DNA of 5,581 nt, taken from contig JBBIGZ010000132.1 in the NCBI GenBank assembly GCA_037447295.1, positions 1 to 5,581 of the forward strand. Direction: 5' to 3'. A program made the translations under genes and the position numbers. Origin of the DNA: 630D-37 sp037447295. GTDB taxonomy: Bacteria > Chloroflexota > Anaerolineae > Anaerolineales > Villigracilaceae. The notes below the pieces were generated by a model. The model ran no database searches, had not been told where the DNA came from, and was given only the letters and a program-made list of their open reading frames with translations. Below are positions 1 to 5,581 of the stretch, in pieces; within the stretch, counting starts at the first letter, position 1; the number at the start of each line of letters is the position of its first letter.

Positions 1-1
1 G

Positions 2-280
2 ACGCCAACGCGAACAAGTACACCAACTACGACTCCAAGTAATACTCCGACAAACACTAGCACACCGACGCAGACACCTACCTTCACGTTGGCTCCGACT
101 CAGGACTCAGGAGGAGCTGCGTTTACTCATACGCCAACGCGCACGAACACGCCTACCAGGACAGCTACACCCACGAACACGTCTACTATGACGCCGACAA
201 ATACGAACACGTCGACTAGGACACCGACAAACACTCCGACCCCGACGCATACGCCAACGCCTACAGCCGCACCGACATGG
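2..280 (+). repeat. Degenerate ACNCCNAC-type minisatellite encoding the Thr/Pro linker
   Basis: The DNA is an irregular run of ACG/ACA/ACT and CCG/CCA/CCT codons (units such as acgccaacg, acaccgaca), interspersed with AAC, CGC and AGC codons. It is a coding repeat rather than an intergenic one: wobble positions vary freely while the Thr-Pro-Thr pattern is kept, which points to selection on the protein. Such tracts change length easily by slippage or unequal recombination, and they are also frequent assembly break points. Confidence 0.7.
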
Positions 281-319
281 CGGGTTTACTTGCCTCTTGT
301 CTTGAAGGGAACGCGCTAA
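2..319 (+). CDS. C-terminal part of a secreted protein with Thr/Pro-rich linker and YLPLVLK tail (5' end outside window)
   Basis: The frame is open from the left edge to the TAA at 317-319, so this is the last ~105 residues of a longer protein. The TTG at 89 lies inside the repeat and is not a believable start. Almost everything visible is low-complexity T-P-T-x repeats (TPTNTPTPT-like), broken once by a short segment around 95-125 (APTQDSGGAAF). The protein ends WRVYLPLVLKGTR. A long Thr/Pro linker followed by an aromatic-L-P-L-V-L-K tail with one or two basic residues is a recurring end of secreted Chloroflexota proteins. It is thought, though I know of no proof, to be a surface-retention or sorting signal. 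The linker would hold an upstream extracellular domain away from the envelope. That domain is not visible, so the function is unknown. A similar tail ends the next gene. Confidence 0.8.
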   Translation, partial: TPTRTSTPTTTPSNTPTNTSTPTQTPTFTLAPTQDSGGAAFTHTPTRTNTPTRTATPTNTSTMTPTNTNTSTRTPTNTPTPTHTPTPTAAPTWRVYLPLVLKGTR

Positions 320-374
320 CGGAATAACATCGGTGCATATGGGCGCTGGGTAGCAGCAAAGTGCCGGCAAGGGA

Positions 375-414
375 CTCTCCACCCTCTGCTCCGCAGGGAG
401 CAGAGGGTGGAGAG
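375..414. repeat. Perfect 18-bp inverted repeat (hairpin) between gene 1 and gene 2
   Basis: Positions 375-392 and 397-414 are exact reverse complements, separated by the four bases GCAG. The left arm is pyrimidine-rich and the right arm purine-rich. The hairpin lies 55 bases after the stop of the first gene and about 20 bases before the ribosome-binding site of the next. No T-run follows (the next bases are caagccgcag), so it is not a standard intrinsic terminator. It could still end or protect the upstream transcript, or be a dispersed palindromic repeat. The rest of 320-444 shows no gene and no convincing -35/-10 pair. Confidence 0.75.
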
Positions 415-434
415 CAAGCCGCAGTGAGGATGTT

Positions 435-441
435 GGAAGGA
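435..441 (+). promoter_or_regulatory. Ribosome-binding site for the lipoprotein start at 445
   Basis: GGAAGGA ends three bases before the ATG at 445, followed by codons for MKQVIFGLAAF, a classical positively charged then hydrophobic signal-peptide start. This supports 445 as the true start. The ATG at 686 has no comparable site in front of it and would cut into a conserved-looking region. An in-frame ATG at 430 is also possible but is less well placed relative to a Shine-Dalgarno. Confidence 0.6.
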
Positions 442-444
442 CCG

Positions 445-2545
445 ATGAAACAGGTAATCTTCGGCCTGGCTGCGTTCTCTCCTGTTCTTTGCCTGTGTAC
501 CTGCGCAACAGGGGTCTCCGCCGATCTCGGTCCTGGTCGCCTTATCCCCTGCAGCCATACCGACCGCTACCCCAATCGGGCAATCAACGATCACCATTGC
601 TCCTTCTTCGGCGACAAGTCCGGCGGTCCCGGATCTTTTCACCCTCACCCCTCTCGACAGAGCCTATCAGCATCTCGCCGAGGTTATGGACAAGTACCAT
701 TTATCTTTTGATGTCTACACCGATGCGGGCGCAGGGGGCAATCACTTTGTGCAACTGGCAAAGGTTGGATCAGACGTCGCCCTCCATAGCTCCTTTACTG
801 AGACGGTGCATTCGGGGGCCACGGCGATCCAGAACACTTTCACCCCGAGCTACCCTGACTCCTGGGGTGGATACTACTTTCAGAACGGTATTCTGCTACC
901 CAGCGATACAGCGCCTCGGGACAACTGGGGAGAGTATCCTGATGCTGGTTATGATCTGAACGGGGCAACCCGACTGACCTTTTGGGCAAAGGGTGCAACA
1001 GGAGGCGAACAGGTGGAATTCTTCGCTTTTGGCGTTGGCAGAGACGCCAATACCGGCGCGCCCATCGCGCCTTATCCTGATTCCGAGGCCAAGGTCACGC
1101 TGTGCGGGCGACTGGTATCCCCGTGCTATGTCTCTTTGGCAAATACCTGGCAACTATATACCATTAGTCTGAGCGGGCTGGACCTCGGCTATGTGCTGGG
1201 AGACTTCGGCTGGGTGACCAATGCCCCGCGGAACAACAACCGGAGCATTACCTTTTACCTGGACGATATTCGCTATGATAAACCTCATCTCAACGATCTC
1301 CGGCTCCTTGGAAGCTATGAGACGATTCGCTCTACATCAGATTTTGACACGAGGCTCAGGAATGTAGCCTTCACTTACGATAACGCCCTGGCCCTGATCG
1401 CCTTTATCGCTGCTGGGGATCGGGATCGGGCGAAACTGCTGGCCGATGCCTTTGTCTATGCCCAGGAGCACGACCGCTACTACACCGACGGACGGCTCAG
1501 AAATGCTTATCAATCAGGGGATCTCATTATCGCACCTGGTTGGAGACCGAACGATCGCGCAGGCACTGTCAGGCTGCCGGGCTGGTGGGATGAGGCAGAA
1601 CAGAGATGGCATGAAAACGCCGAGTTTGTCGGTTCGGGCACCGGGAATCTGGTCTGGACGATGATCGCGCTGCTGGATTACTACGAAAAGCGAGGAGGAG
1701 CGCCCTATCTGAATGCGGCGATTCAACTCGGGCAATGGATTGTGGAGCATACTTATGATGACCGGGGGGCCGGGGGATACACCGGAGGGTATACTGGATG
1801 GGAGCCCAACCCTGAGAAGTTGCTCTGGAAGTCCACGGAACACAACCTGGACCTCTACGTGGCCTTTGAACGCCTTTACCGCATCACCGGTGATCCTACC
1901 TGGTACGAGCGCGCCGAGCACGCCCGAAACTTCGTGGAGGCGATGTGGAATGAGGAGGAGGGCTTTTACTGGACGGGGACCCTGGAGGACGGAACGACCG
2001 TAAACACGCAGACTGTTCCCCTGGATGCGCAGACCTGGGCTCTTTTGGCTTTCGGGCCGAACGAGCGAACCCGGCGGGCAATTGCTTATGCAGAAACTCA
2101 TCATTGCGCCACGTGGGGCAATTATGAAGGGTTTGACTTTAATGACGACCAGGACATGCCGTGGTTTGAGGGTACGGGGCAGATGGTGGTAGCCTATTGG
2201 GTGTTGGGGAAGACCGACAAGGCCCGATTTTACCTGAACGAATTGCGGGAGGTGCAGGCGACGGCGAACAATGGGAATGGCAAGGGGATCGTGGCGGCTC
2301 CGGCCGATGGATTAACCACGGGATTTGGGTGGTTATATTTCAACCGGCTACATGTGGGAGCCACAGCCTGGTATATTTTTGCCGAGCGATGGCTCAATCC
2401 ATATTGGCATACGACGCATCCGCCTTTCAGTTCGTATATTCCGCTTGTGCTAAAGAATTCGCGATGGGCCTTTTTGCCGCCCAACATCTCGCTGCAGCCG
2501 ACTGCTCCCTCGGCTCGCTTTGCGCGCCTCGGTCGCAGCGGCTGA
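445..2545 (+). CDS. Putative extracellular lipoprotein with CBM-like beta-sandwich and six-hairpin glycosidase-like domain; apparent frameshift near 481
   Basis: The long open frame from ATG 686 encodes 619 residues, but coding character continues upstream in that frame back to about 458. A signal peptide begins at ATG 445 in the neighbouring frame. Dropping one C of the pair at 481-482 joins them into MKQVIFGLAAFSLFFAC, a lipoprotein signal with Cys as first mature residue, then a Ser/Pro/Thr linker and the body (699 residues in total). Counting from the Met at 686, about 40-197 looks like a carbohydrate-binding beta-sandwich (RLTFWAKGA, then FYLDDIRYD). About 215-572 is a helical repeat domain resembling six-hairpin (alpha/alpha) glycosidases, with motifs KSTEHNLDLY (382-391), DAQTWALL (447-454) and WFEGTGQM (493-500). 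SSYIPLVLK (582-590) is the tail motif. The exact family and catalytic residues are not assigned. A role on surface or environmental polysaccharide is inferred. The frame runs 29 residues past the tail motif and stops inside an attC-like repeat. Confidence 0.8.
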
Positions 2546-2562
2546 GCTCGGTGCCGTTAGGC
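2479..2562 (+). other. attC: attC-like integron recombination site (copy 1), at the 3' end of the glycosidase-like gene
   Basis: The 84-base element begins with GCCCAAC (2479-2485), matching the R'' consensus RYYYAAC, and ends with GTTAGGC (2556-2562), matching the R' consensus GTTRRRY. Inside these, GCTGCAGCC (2491-2499) pairs with GGCTGAGC (2540-2547), leaving one unpaired base. This matches the L''/L' arms of attC with an extrahelical base. The centre is variable and can fold further. The spacers are unequal (5 bases left, 8 right), which is less typical. Strand exchange would fall between G2556 and T2557. The stop codon of the preceding gene (2543-2545) lies within the right arm. The arms are almost identical to the copy at 5385-5464. 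It could instead be a dispersed palindrome resembling attC. Confidence 0.62.
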
Positions 2563-2565
2563 CGC

Positions 2566-2600
2566 TATGTGCCTGCCTACTTGCGCTTGTGGCAGGCATA
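2566..2600. repeat. Imperfect hairpin between attC-like copy 1 and the propeller gene
   Basis: TATGTGCCTGCC (2566-2577) can pair with GGCAGGCATA (2591-2600), with one bulged T or TG and a 13-base loop. It sits immediately after the attC-like site and 15 bases before the ribosome-binding site at 2616. No T-run follows, so terminator function is not shown. It could stabilise the 5' end of the propeller mRNA. Confidence 0.4.
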
Positions 2601-2615
2601 CGTTCAATCCATTGT

Positions 2616-2622
2616 GGAGGTG
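2616..2622 (+). promoter_or_regulatory. Strong ribosome-binding site for the propeller gene
   Basis: GGAGGTG lies so that GGAGG ends six bases before the ATG at 2627. This decides the start. The frame is also open upstream to an ATG at 2567, but that one overlaps the hairpin next to the attC-like site and would place 20 polar, Cys-rich residues in front of an otherwise standard signal sequence. The same nine bases, GGAGGTGCA, precede the next gene. Confidence 0.75.
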
Positions 2623-2626
2623 CAAA

Positions 2627-4030
2627 ATGAAACGCTTACTGAGTATCACAGGAGGGTTGTTGGGTTTGCTGGCGCTGGGAGCGCTGGCTGTCGCCCTTGC
2701 CCTCACGTTCGGAGGGCTGCGGAGAGACGTAAAGCCAGCGTCTCAGGCCTTTCAGTCGCCCATCGAGACGCCAACGCAGCCGCCTTATCCGCCACCGGGG
2801 ACACCGACGCCGTCTGGCCCACCAGTCACGCCAACTGTGGCACCGACGCCGGTACCACGTTGCACATTTGCGGCTCGTCCTGTCCCGGCTGAGCCCGGGC
2901 CGCCCCTAGATGCGTACCATTTCTCCGAGCCCCAGGTGGTGCTTACCTATACCTCGGCCATCGGCGTTGCCGGGTGGTTGCCGGATGGGCAGCGTTTGCT
3001 CATCACACGGGACATTCCTGGCACCAACCGCAATAGCATCGATATTCTCGACGTCCGTACCGGTGCGTTGCACACGTATGCCGAGCGTAACGGGAGCAGC
3101 GGCAAACCGGTCTGGCTACCGACCTTGCAGGCTGTGGCCTACATCACCCTGGTGGAGGGAAAAGGAGAAGAACAGCCGATACGCTATTACCCGGAATTAC
3201 GGCTTAGTTATGGCCATCCCCAACAAGTAGAGCGCCTGACGTCAGATATAGGGGGCACGCTGGCCGTTGCACCCGATGGCAAGCAGCTATGGTACTTCTC
3301 CCGTGCGGAGCCTGACCGCCCGCAGGTCTTCGATGGGGAAACGCGCGCCATCCAAACGGTGCCATGGAACATTGCCGCATGGAAATATCCGAAGCCGGAT
3401 TTGGCGTGGGCCATGCGCGACCGGTCGCCTCAGTTCACCATGGTTTGGCATCCCGATGGCACACGGGTCTTGCTATATTCCCAGTTCTGGACGTTCTTGC
3501 TGGATGTGAAGAGCAATCAGGTGTGCGAACTGATTTTGGGGGAGTACAATCCTGAAGCGATGGACATCCCCCCATGGCCCCTGGAGGCGCAATGGAGCCC
3601 AGACGGACGCTTCTTAGCTTTCATCACGACAGATAGTCTGAACCTGCCTCTTCGGCGTACGGAGCTCGCGATTCTCGATATGAATACCGGTGAACAGCGA
3701 ACGCTATCACCAGCTCCAGACATTGAATCGGGGCAGCACTATGTGTATGACATTGCATGGGCTGCAAACAGTCAGCAACTTATTTTATTGGCACAAACCG
3801 AGACTAGCTGGGGACGTCCTATCCAGAAATTGTATCTCATGGATGCGCGAACAGGAGATGCCCAGCAGATTATGCCTAATATCTTTGGTGGCGGGACAAT
3901 CGAAGGTTGGCAATTGGCATGGTCACCGAATGGGCAAACCCTTGCTGTCAAGTGTCCCACTTGGCTCGAGACCGAACCAACCATTGTCGAAGACCATATA
4001 TGCCTGATTTCGGTTACGTTCCAGCCATGA
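2627..4030 (+). CDS. Exported TolB/WD40-like beta-propeller protein
   Basis: A protein of 467 residues. Residues 1-30 (MKRLLSITGGLLGLLALGALAVALALTF) form a signal peptide or N-terminal membrane anchor. Residues 36-78 are a Pro/Thr-rich linker. From about 100 to the end there are repeated strands built around the TolB/PD40-type core [h]-x-P-D-G-x-x-[h]: WLPDGQRLLI (117-126), VAPDGKQLWY (214-223), WHPDGTRVLLY (274-284), WSPDGRFLAF (323-332), WAANSQQLIL (378-387) and WSPNGQTLAV (432-441). Six blades are therefore visible, as in a TolB-like propeller. Propellers of this kind usually bind proteins or ligands rather than catalyse, and no peptidase or other enzyme domain is attached. The protein has no YLPLVLK tail, ending ICLISVTFQP. 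The next gene starts within 20 bases of its stop, so the two are probably translated from one mRNA and may act together at the cell envelope. Precise function unknown. Confidence 0.82.
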   Translation: MKRLLSITGGLLGLLALGALAVALALTFGGLRRDVKPASQAFQSPIETPTQPPYPPPGTPTPSGPPVTPTVAPTPVPRCTFAARPVPAEPGPPLDAYHFSEPQVVLTYTSAIGVAGWLPDGQRLLITRDIPGTNRNSIDILDVRTGALHTYAERNGSSGKPVWLPTLQAVAYITLVEGKGEEQPIRYYPELRLSYGHPQQVERLTSDIGGTLAVAPDGKQLWYFSRAEPDRPQVFDGETRAIQTVPWNIAAWKYPKPDLAWAMRDRSPQFTMVWHPDGTRVLLYSQFWTFLLDVKSNQVCELILGEYNPEAMDIPPWPLEAQWSPDGRFLAFITTDSLNLPLRRTELAILDMNTGEQRTLSPAPDIESGQHYVYDIAWAANSQQLILLAQTETSWGRPIQKLYLMDARTGDAQQIMPNIFGGGTIEGWQLAWSPNGQTLAVKCPTWLETEPTIVEDHICLISVTFQP

Positions 4031-4033
4031 AGG

Positions 4034-4040
4034 GGAGGTG
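4034..4040 (+). promoter_or_regulatory. Ribosome-binding site for the SpoIID-domain gene
   Basis: GGAGGTG follows the stop of the propeller gene by three bases. It gives six bases of spacing to the ATG at 4045 and three to the adjacent ATG at 4042. The six-base spacing equals that of the propeller gene, so 4045 is preferred. An earlier in-frame ATG at 4027 overlaps the propeller stop codon (ATGA) and would also be translationally coupled, but it lies upstream of this site. Confidence 0.65.
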
Positions 4041-4044
4041 CATG

Positions 4045-5379
4045 ATGGGAGGCACACGCTTCAACTACTTGATCCCTTTACTGATCATCATACTTTGGAA
4101 CACCATGCTTCCAAGCTCGATTGCCGTTCCTATGAGTTCGTTCACGCCTCCGGCGAACATTACAGTGAGGATGTACAGATTATTTAGTGGGGGAGGTTCA
4201 ACGGGCATTTTGTGCTCCTCTAACGACACCTCCTATGGCTGTACGGCATTTGTTGGCGATTCCAGCCACGCCTACCCGTATGGCTCCAATAACCCGGTCA
4301 CCATCCCCATCGAGACCGATTACCTCCTAGATGTGGTGCCCAAGGAAGTCAGCGTAGAGGCGTTCCATCCTACGGCGATTCAAGCACAGGCCATTGCCGC
4401 TCGCTCCTACGCCTACTGGCATATCCGCCAGGGGAGCGCGATCAACAACTCCAACCAGTTCCAAGTTTTTGTTCCTTATACTTTTGAGGCCCTTCCATCG
4501 GCGACTTCGCCTAACTTCCCGGACAACCCCGGCAATCCCTGCGCCAGCAGCAACCTGAACACTGATCAGCGAATCGTCTGCGGCGCCGTCGCTCCTCGCC
4601 ACTACATCGCCTACGGCACATACCCGAACGATGACCTGCCGGCCTTCACCGAGTATTTCGCCGACATTCGCAATCGCACGGTCGGCGGTGGCCAGCCTTA
4701 CCTCATCGCCGTGGATGACCCTATCAGTTCCCATCCGGACATCGTTCAAGATGGTCACGGCCGTGGCATGAGCCAGAAGGGGGCCAGTCGCTGGGCACGG
4801 GGCAACCTCAGCTTCAATATCAATCGAGATCTGGGCGCCTGGAGCGTGCGCTGGGAGCGGGCAGAGCAGATCCTGGTGCACTACTACATCGGTGTTCATA
4901 TCCGCGACGCAGGCGACAACAATGCTTTGTTGACCCCGTCCTACCGCTGGAACCCCTTGCAGATCAACTGGGGCACGCCGGACAACCGCCCACCGGCGAT
5001 GGTCCACGGCGGCAGCTATCCGATCTCGGTCAAAGTGCAGAACACGGGCCTCTCGGACTGGACGTGCGGCTATCCCAATTTCAGCTATGAACTGCGCTAT
5101 CGCTGGGCCAAGGCCGGGCATGGGGAAGTCACGGGCAACGGTTCGGCCTCGGTGTGTAACACGCCTAAGGGCGATCCTTCCCCCATGGTAAACCTGACCC
5201 TCCAGAACATTCCCAACTGGGGGCCTGGGGCTTATGCCATCCGTTTTGATATCTACGTCACCTCCGCTTATGGTAATTTCTGGTTCAGCGAGCAAGGCTG
5301 GCGCTCTTATAATGTCAGTGTGTGCGTGGATGGGCCGTGTCAAGGCTTCATCCCGGCGGTTATGAAGGACTATCCGTAG
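4045..5379 (+). CDS. Secreted SpoIID/LytB-domain protein with C-terminal Ig-like domain
   Basis: A protein of 444 residues. Residues 1-27 form a signal peptide (Arg5, then LIPLLIIILW; likely cleavage after SSIA). The SpoIID/LytB domain spans about 85-285. It contains YLLDVVPKEVSVEAFHPTAIQ (93-113) and AQAIAARSYAYW (114-125), and ends in GHGRGMSQKGA (237-247), the counterpart of the family's GHGxGMSQxGA motif. SpoIID of Bacillus is a lytic transglycosylase that cuts glycan strands lacking stem peptides. The matching catalytic Glu is Glu101 here. Residues ~297-426 form an Ig-like beta domain (YPISVKVQNTGLSDW; GPGAYAIRFDIYV). Eight Cys after the signal (57, 66, 166, 179, 341, 371, 427, 432) suggest disulfides outside the membrane. 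The end, GFIPAVMKDYP, resembles a degenerate form of the YLPLVLK tail. SpoIID-domain proteins also occur in bacteria that do not sporulate, so sporulation is not implied. It follows the propeller gene in an operon-like arrangement; a cell-wall or surface-glycan remodelling role is inferred. Confidence 0.88.
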   Translation: MGGTRFNYLIPLLIIILWNTMLPSSIAVPMSSFTPPANITVRMYRLFSGGGSTGILCSSNDTSYGCTAFVGDSSHAYPYGSNNPVTIPIETDYLLDVVPKEVSVEAFHPTAIQAQAIAARSYAYWHIRQGSAINNSNQFQVFVPYTFEALPSATSPNFPDNPGNPCASSNLNTDQRIVCGAVAPRHYIAYGTYPNDDLPAFTEYFADIRNRTVGGGQPYLIAVDDPISSHPDIVQDGHGRGMSQKGASRWARGNLSFNINRDLGAWSVRWERAEQILVHYYIGVHIRDAGDNNALLTPSYRWNPLQINWGTPDNRPPAMVHGGSYPISVKVQNTGLSDWTCGYPNFSYELRYRWAKAGHGEVTGNGSASVCNTPKGDPSPMVNLTLQNIPNWGPGAYAIRFDIYVTSAYGNFWFSEQGWRSYNVSVCVDGPCQGFIPAVMKDYP

Positions 5380-5384
5380 AGGCG

Positions 5385-5464
5385 GCCTAACATCTCGCTC
5401 CAGCCGACCGTGCTCCGCTCGCTGCGCTCGCTCCGCGCAGCGGCTGAGCTCGGTACCGTTAGGT
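5385..5464 (+). other. attC: attC-like integron recombination site (copy 2), after the SpoIID gene
   Basis: The 80-base element starts with GCCTAAC (5385-5391, R''), just six bases after the SpoIID stop, and ends with GTTAGGT (5458-5464, R'). The inner arms GCTCCAGCC (5397-5405) and GGCTGAGC (5442-5449) pair with a single extra C in the left arm, that is, an extrahelical G on the bottom strand, the hallmark of attC. The centre (cgctcgctgcgctcgct region) is itself palindromic. Compared with copy 1, the first 24 bases differ at only two positions and the last 29 at two, while the middle is unrelated. This is the usual pattern among attC sites of one integron. The 5/8 spacer asymmetry is shared by both copies. 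Confidence 0.62.
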
Positions 5465-5581
5465 TCCAACAATACCATCTGCCGCGAACCATGACCTTTA
5501 CATCTTTGCAAGGTGCCTGAACCTTACAAACTTGGAAGGTGTGCGGGCGTTCGCCCGCCGCTCGAAATTATGTTTGTCGGT
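5465..5581. other. Non-coding segment with paired imperfect palindromes; no gene seen
   Basis: Two similar segments, 5494-5515 (ACCTTTACATC to CAAGGTG) and 5521-5541 (ACCTTACAAAC to GAAGGTG), lie in tandem. Each begins ACCTT and ends AAGGT, so each is also an imperfect palindrome. They are followed by a small GC-rich hairpin at 5543-5558 (GCGGGC, loop GTTC, GCCCGC) with no T-run. An ATG at 5570 near the right edge has no clear ribosome-binding site, and too little follows it to judge. This may be the leader of the next cassette or ordinary intergenic DNA. Confidence 0.4.

Larger units (their letters stand above)
2557..5458 (+). mobile_element. Putative two-gene integron cassette (propeller + SpoIID)
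   Basis: If both repeats are functional attC sites, site-specific exchange at G|TT would release a circle of about 2.9 kb. It would carry the propeller gene, the SpoIID gene and one attC at the 3' end. Both genes point toward the attC, no promoter is evident upstream of 2627, and the 5' leader is short, all as in cassettes. Against this, most cassettes are under 1.5 kb with one gene, no integrase or attI is in view, and only two sites are seen. The boundaries are inferred from the attC consensus. Confidence 0.42.

Noticed and set aside
2..280. CRISPR-like or tandem non-coding repeat
   Set aside because: The units are 6-12 bases, irregular and in frame, and encode a Thr/Pro linker. There is no repeat-spacer organisation.
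311..440. Possible third attC-like site upstream of the lipoprotein gene
   Set aside because: GCTAAC at 315-320 and GTTGGAA at 433-439 do not meet the RYYYAAC / GTTRRRY consensus, and no L''/L' arms are present. The upstream limit of any cassette carrying gene 2 is not in view.
489..959. 156-codon + strand frame over the frameshift region
   Set aside because: It is Arg/Ser/Pro-rich with no domain. The overlapping frame has the lipoprotein linker and beta-sandwich sequence, so this is a shadow.
1514..2104. 196-codon - strand frame
   Set aside because: It lies opposite the helical glycosidase-like domain and has no supporting motif or start signal.
2197..2892. 231-codon + strand frame spanning the end of the glycosidase-like gene, the attC-like site and the propeller start
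   Set aside because: It overlaps two well-supported genes in another frame and its translation has no recognisable domain.
4327..5511. 394-codon open frame on the - strand
   Set aside because: It is antisense to the SpoIID gene, which has clear motifs and a signal peptide. The product shows no domain and arises from GC-rich third positions of the sense gene.
5543..5558. GC-rich hairpin as an intrinsic terminator
   Set aside because: It has only a six-base stem and is followed by cgctcgaaatt, with no T-run.

Overview
The window most likely comes from a member of the Chloroflexota (Anaerolineae-like), probably an environmental genome. The evidence is indirect. There are Thr/Pro-rich 'TPT' linkers and the short C-terminal tail Y-[LI]-P-L-V-L-K, a combination I associate with secreted proteins of that phylum. 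The GC content is moderately high, and every gene encodes an exported protein. No phylogenetic marker gene is present, so this is inference.

All genes lie on the + strand. (1) Positions 2-319 hold the 3' end of a secreted protein: a Thr/Pro-rich linker ending in the tail YLPLVLK. (2) Positions 320-444 are intergenic and contain a perfect 18-bp hairpin. (3) Positions 445-2545 encode a large putative lipoprotein with a carbohydrate-binding-like beta-sandwich, an (alpha/alpha)-barrel glycosidase-like domain and the tail YIPLVLK. Its signal peptide is separated from the body by an apparent +1 frameshift near 481, so a naive gene call would start too late, at 686. Its reading frame runs past the tail motif and stops inside a structured repeat. 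(4) Positions 2479-2562 are an attC-like (integron cassette recombination) site. (5) Positions 2627-4030 encode a membrane-anchored or secreted TolB/WD40-like beta-propeller protein. (6) Positions 4045-5379 encode a secreted SpoIID/LytB-domain protein with a C-terminal Ig-like domain, almost certainly co-transcribed with the propeller gene. (7) Positions 5385-5464 are a second attC-like site, six bases after the SpoIID stop. (8) Positions 5465-5581 are non-coding, with small palindromic repeats.

The main observation is that the two attC-like repeats share nearly identical arms and have diverged centres. They lie directly at the 3' ends of the glycosidase-like gene and the SpoIID gene, in the orientation expected for integron cassettes. 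The propeller and SpoIID genes would then form one two-gene cassette of about 2.9 kb. No integrase or attI is visible, so this could be part of an array, an integrase-less attC cluster, or a dispersed repeat that resembles attC. All four proteins are predicted to act at or outside the cell surface: polysaccharide handling, peptidoglycan or glycan remodelling, and a scaffold or sensor propeller. A shared surface-anchoring system is suggested by the tail motif in genes 1 and 2 and a divergent version in the SpoIID protein.
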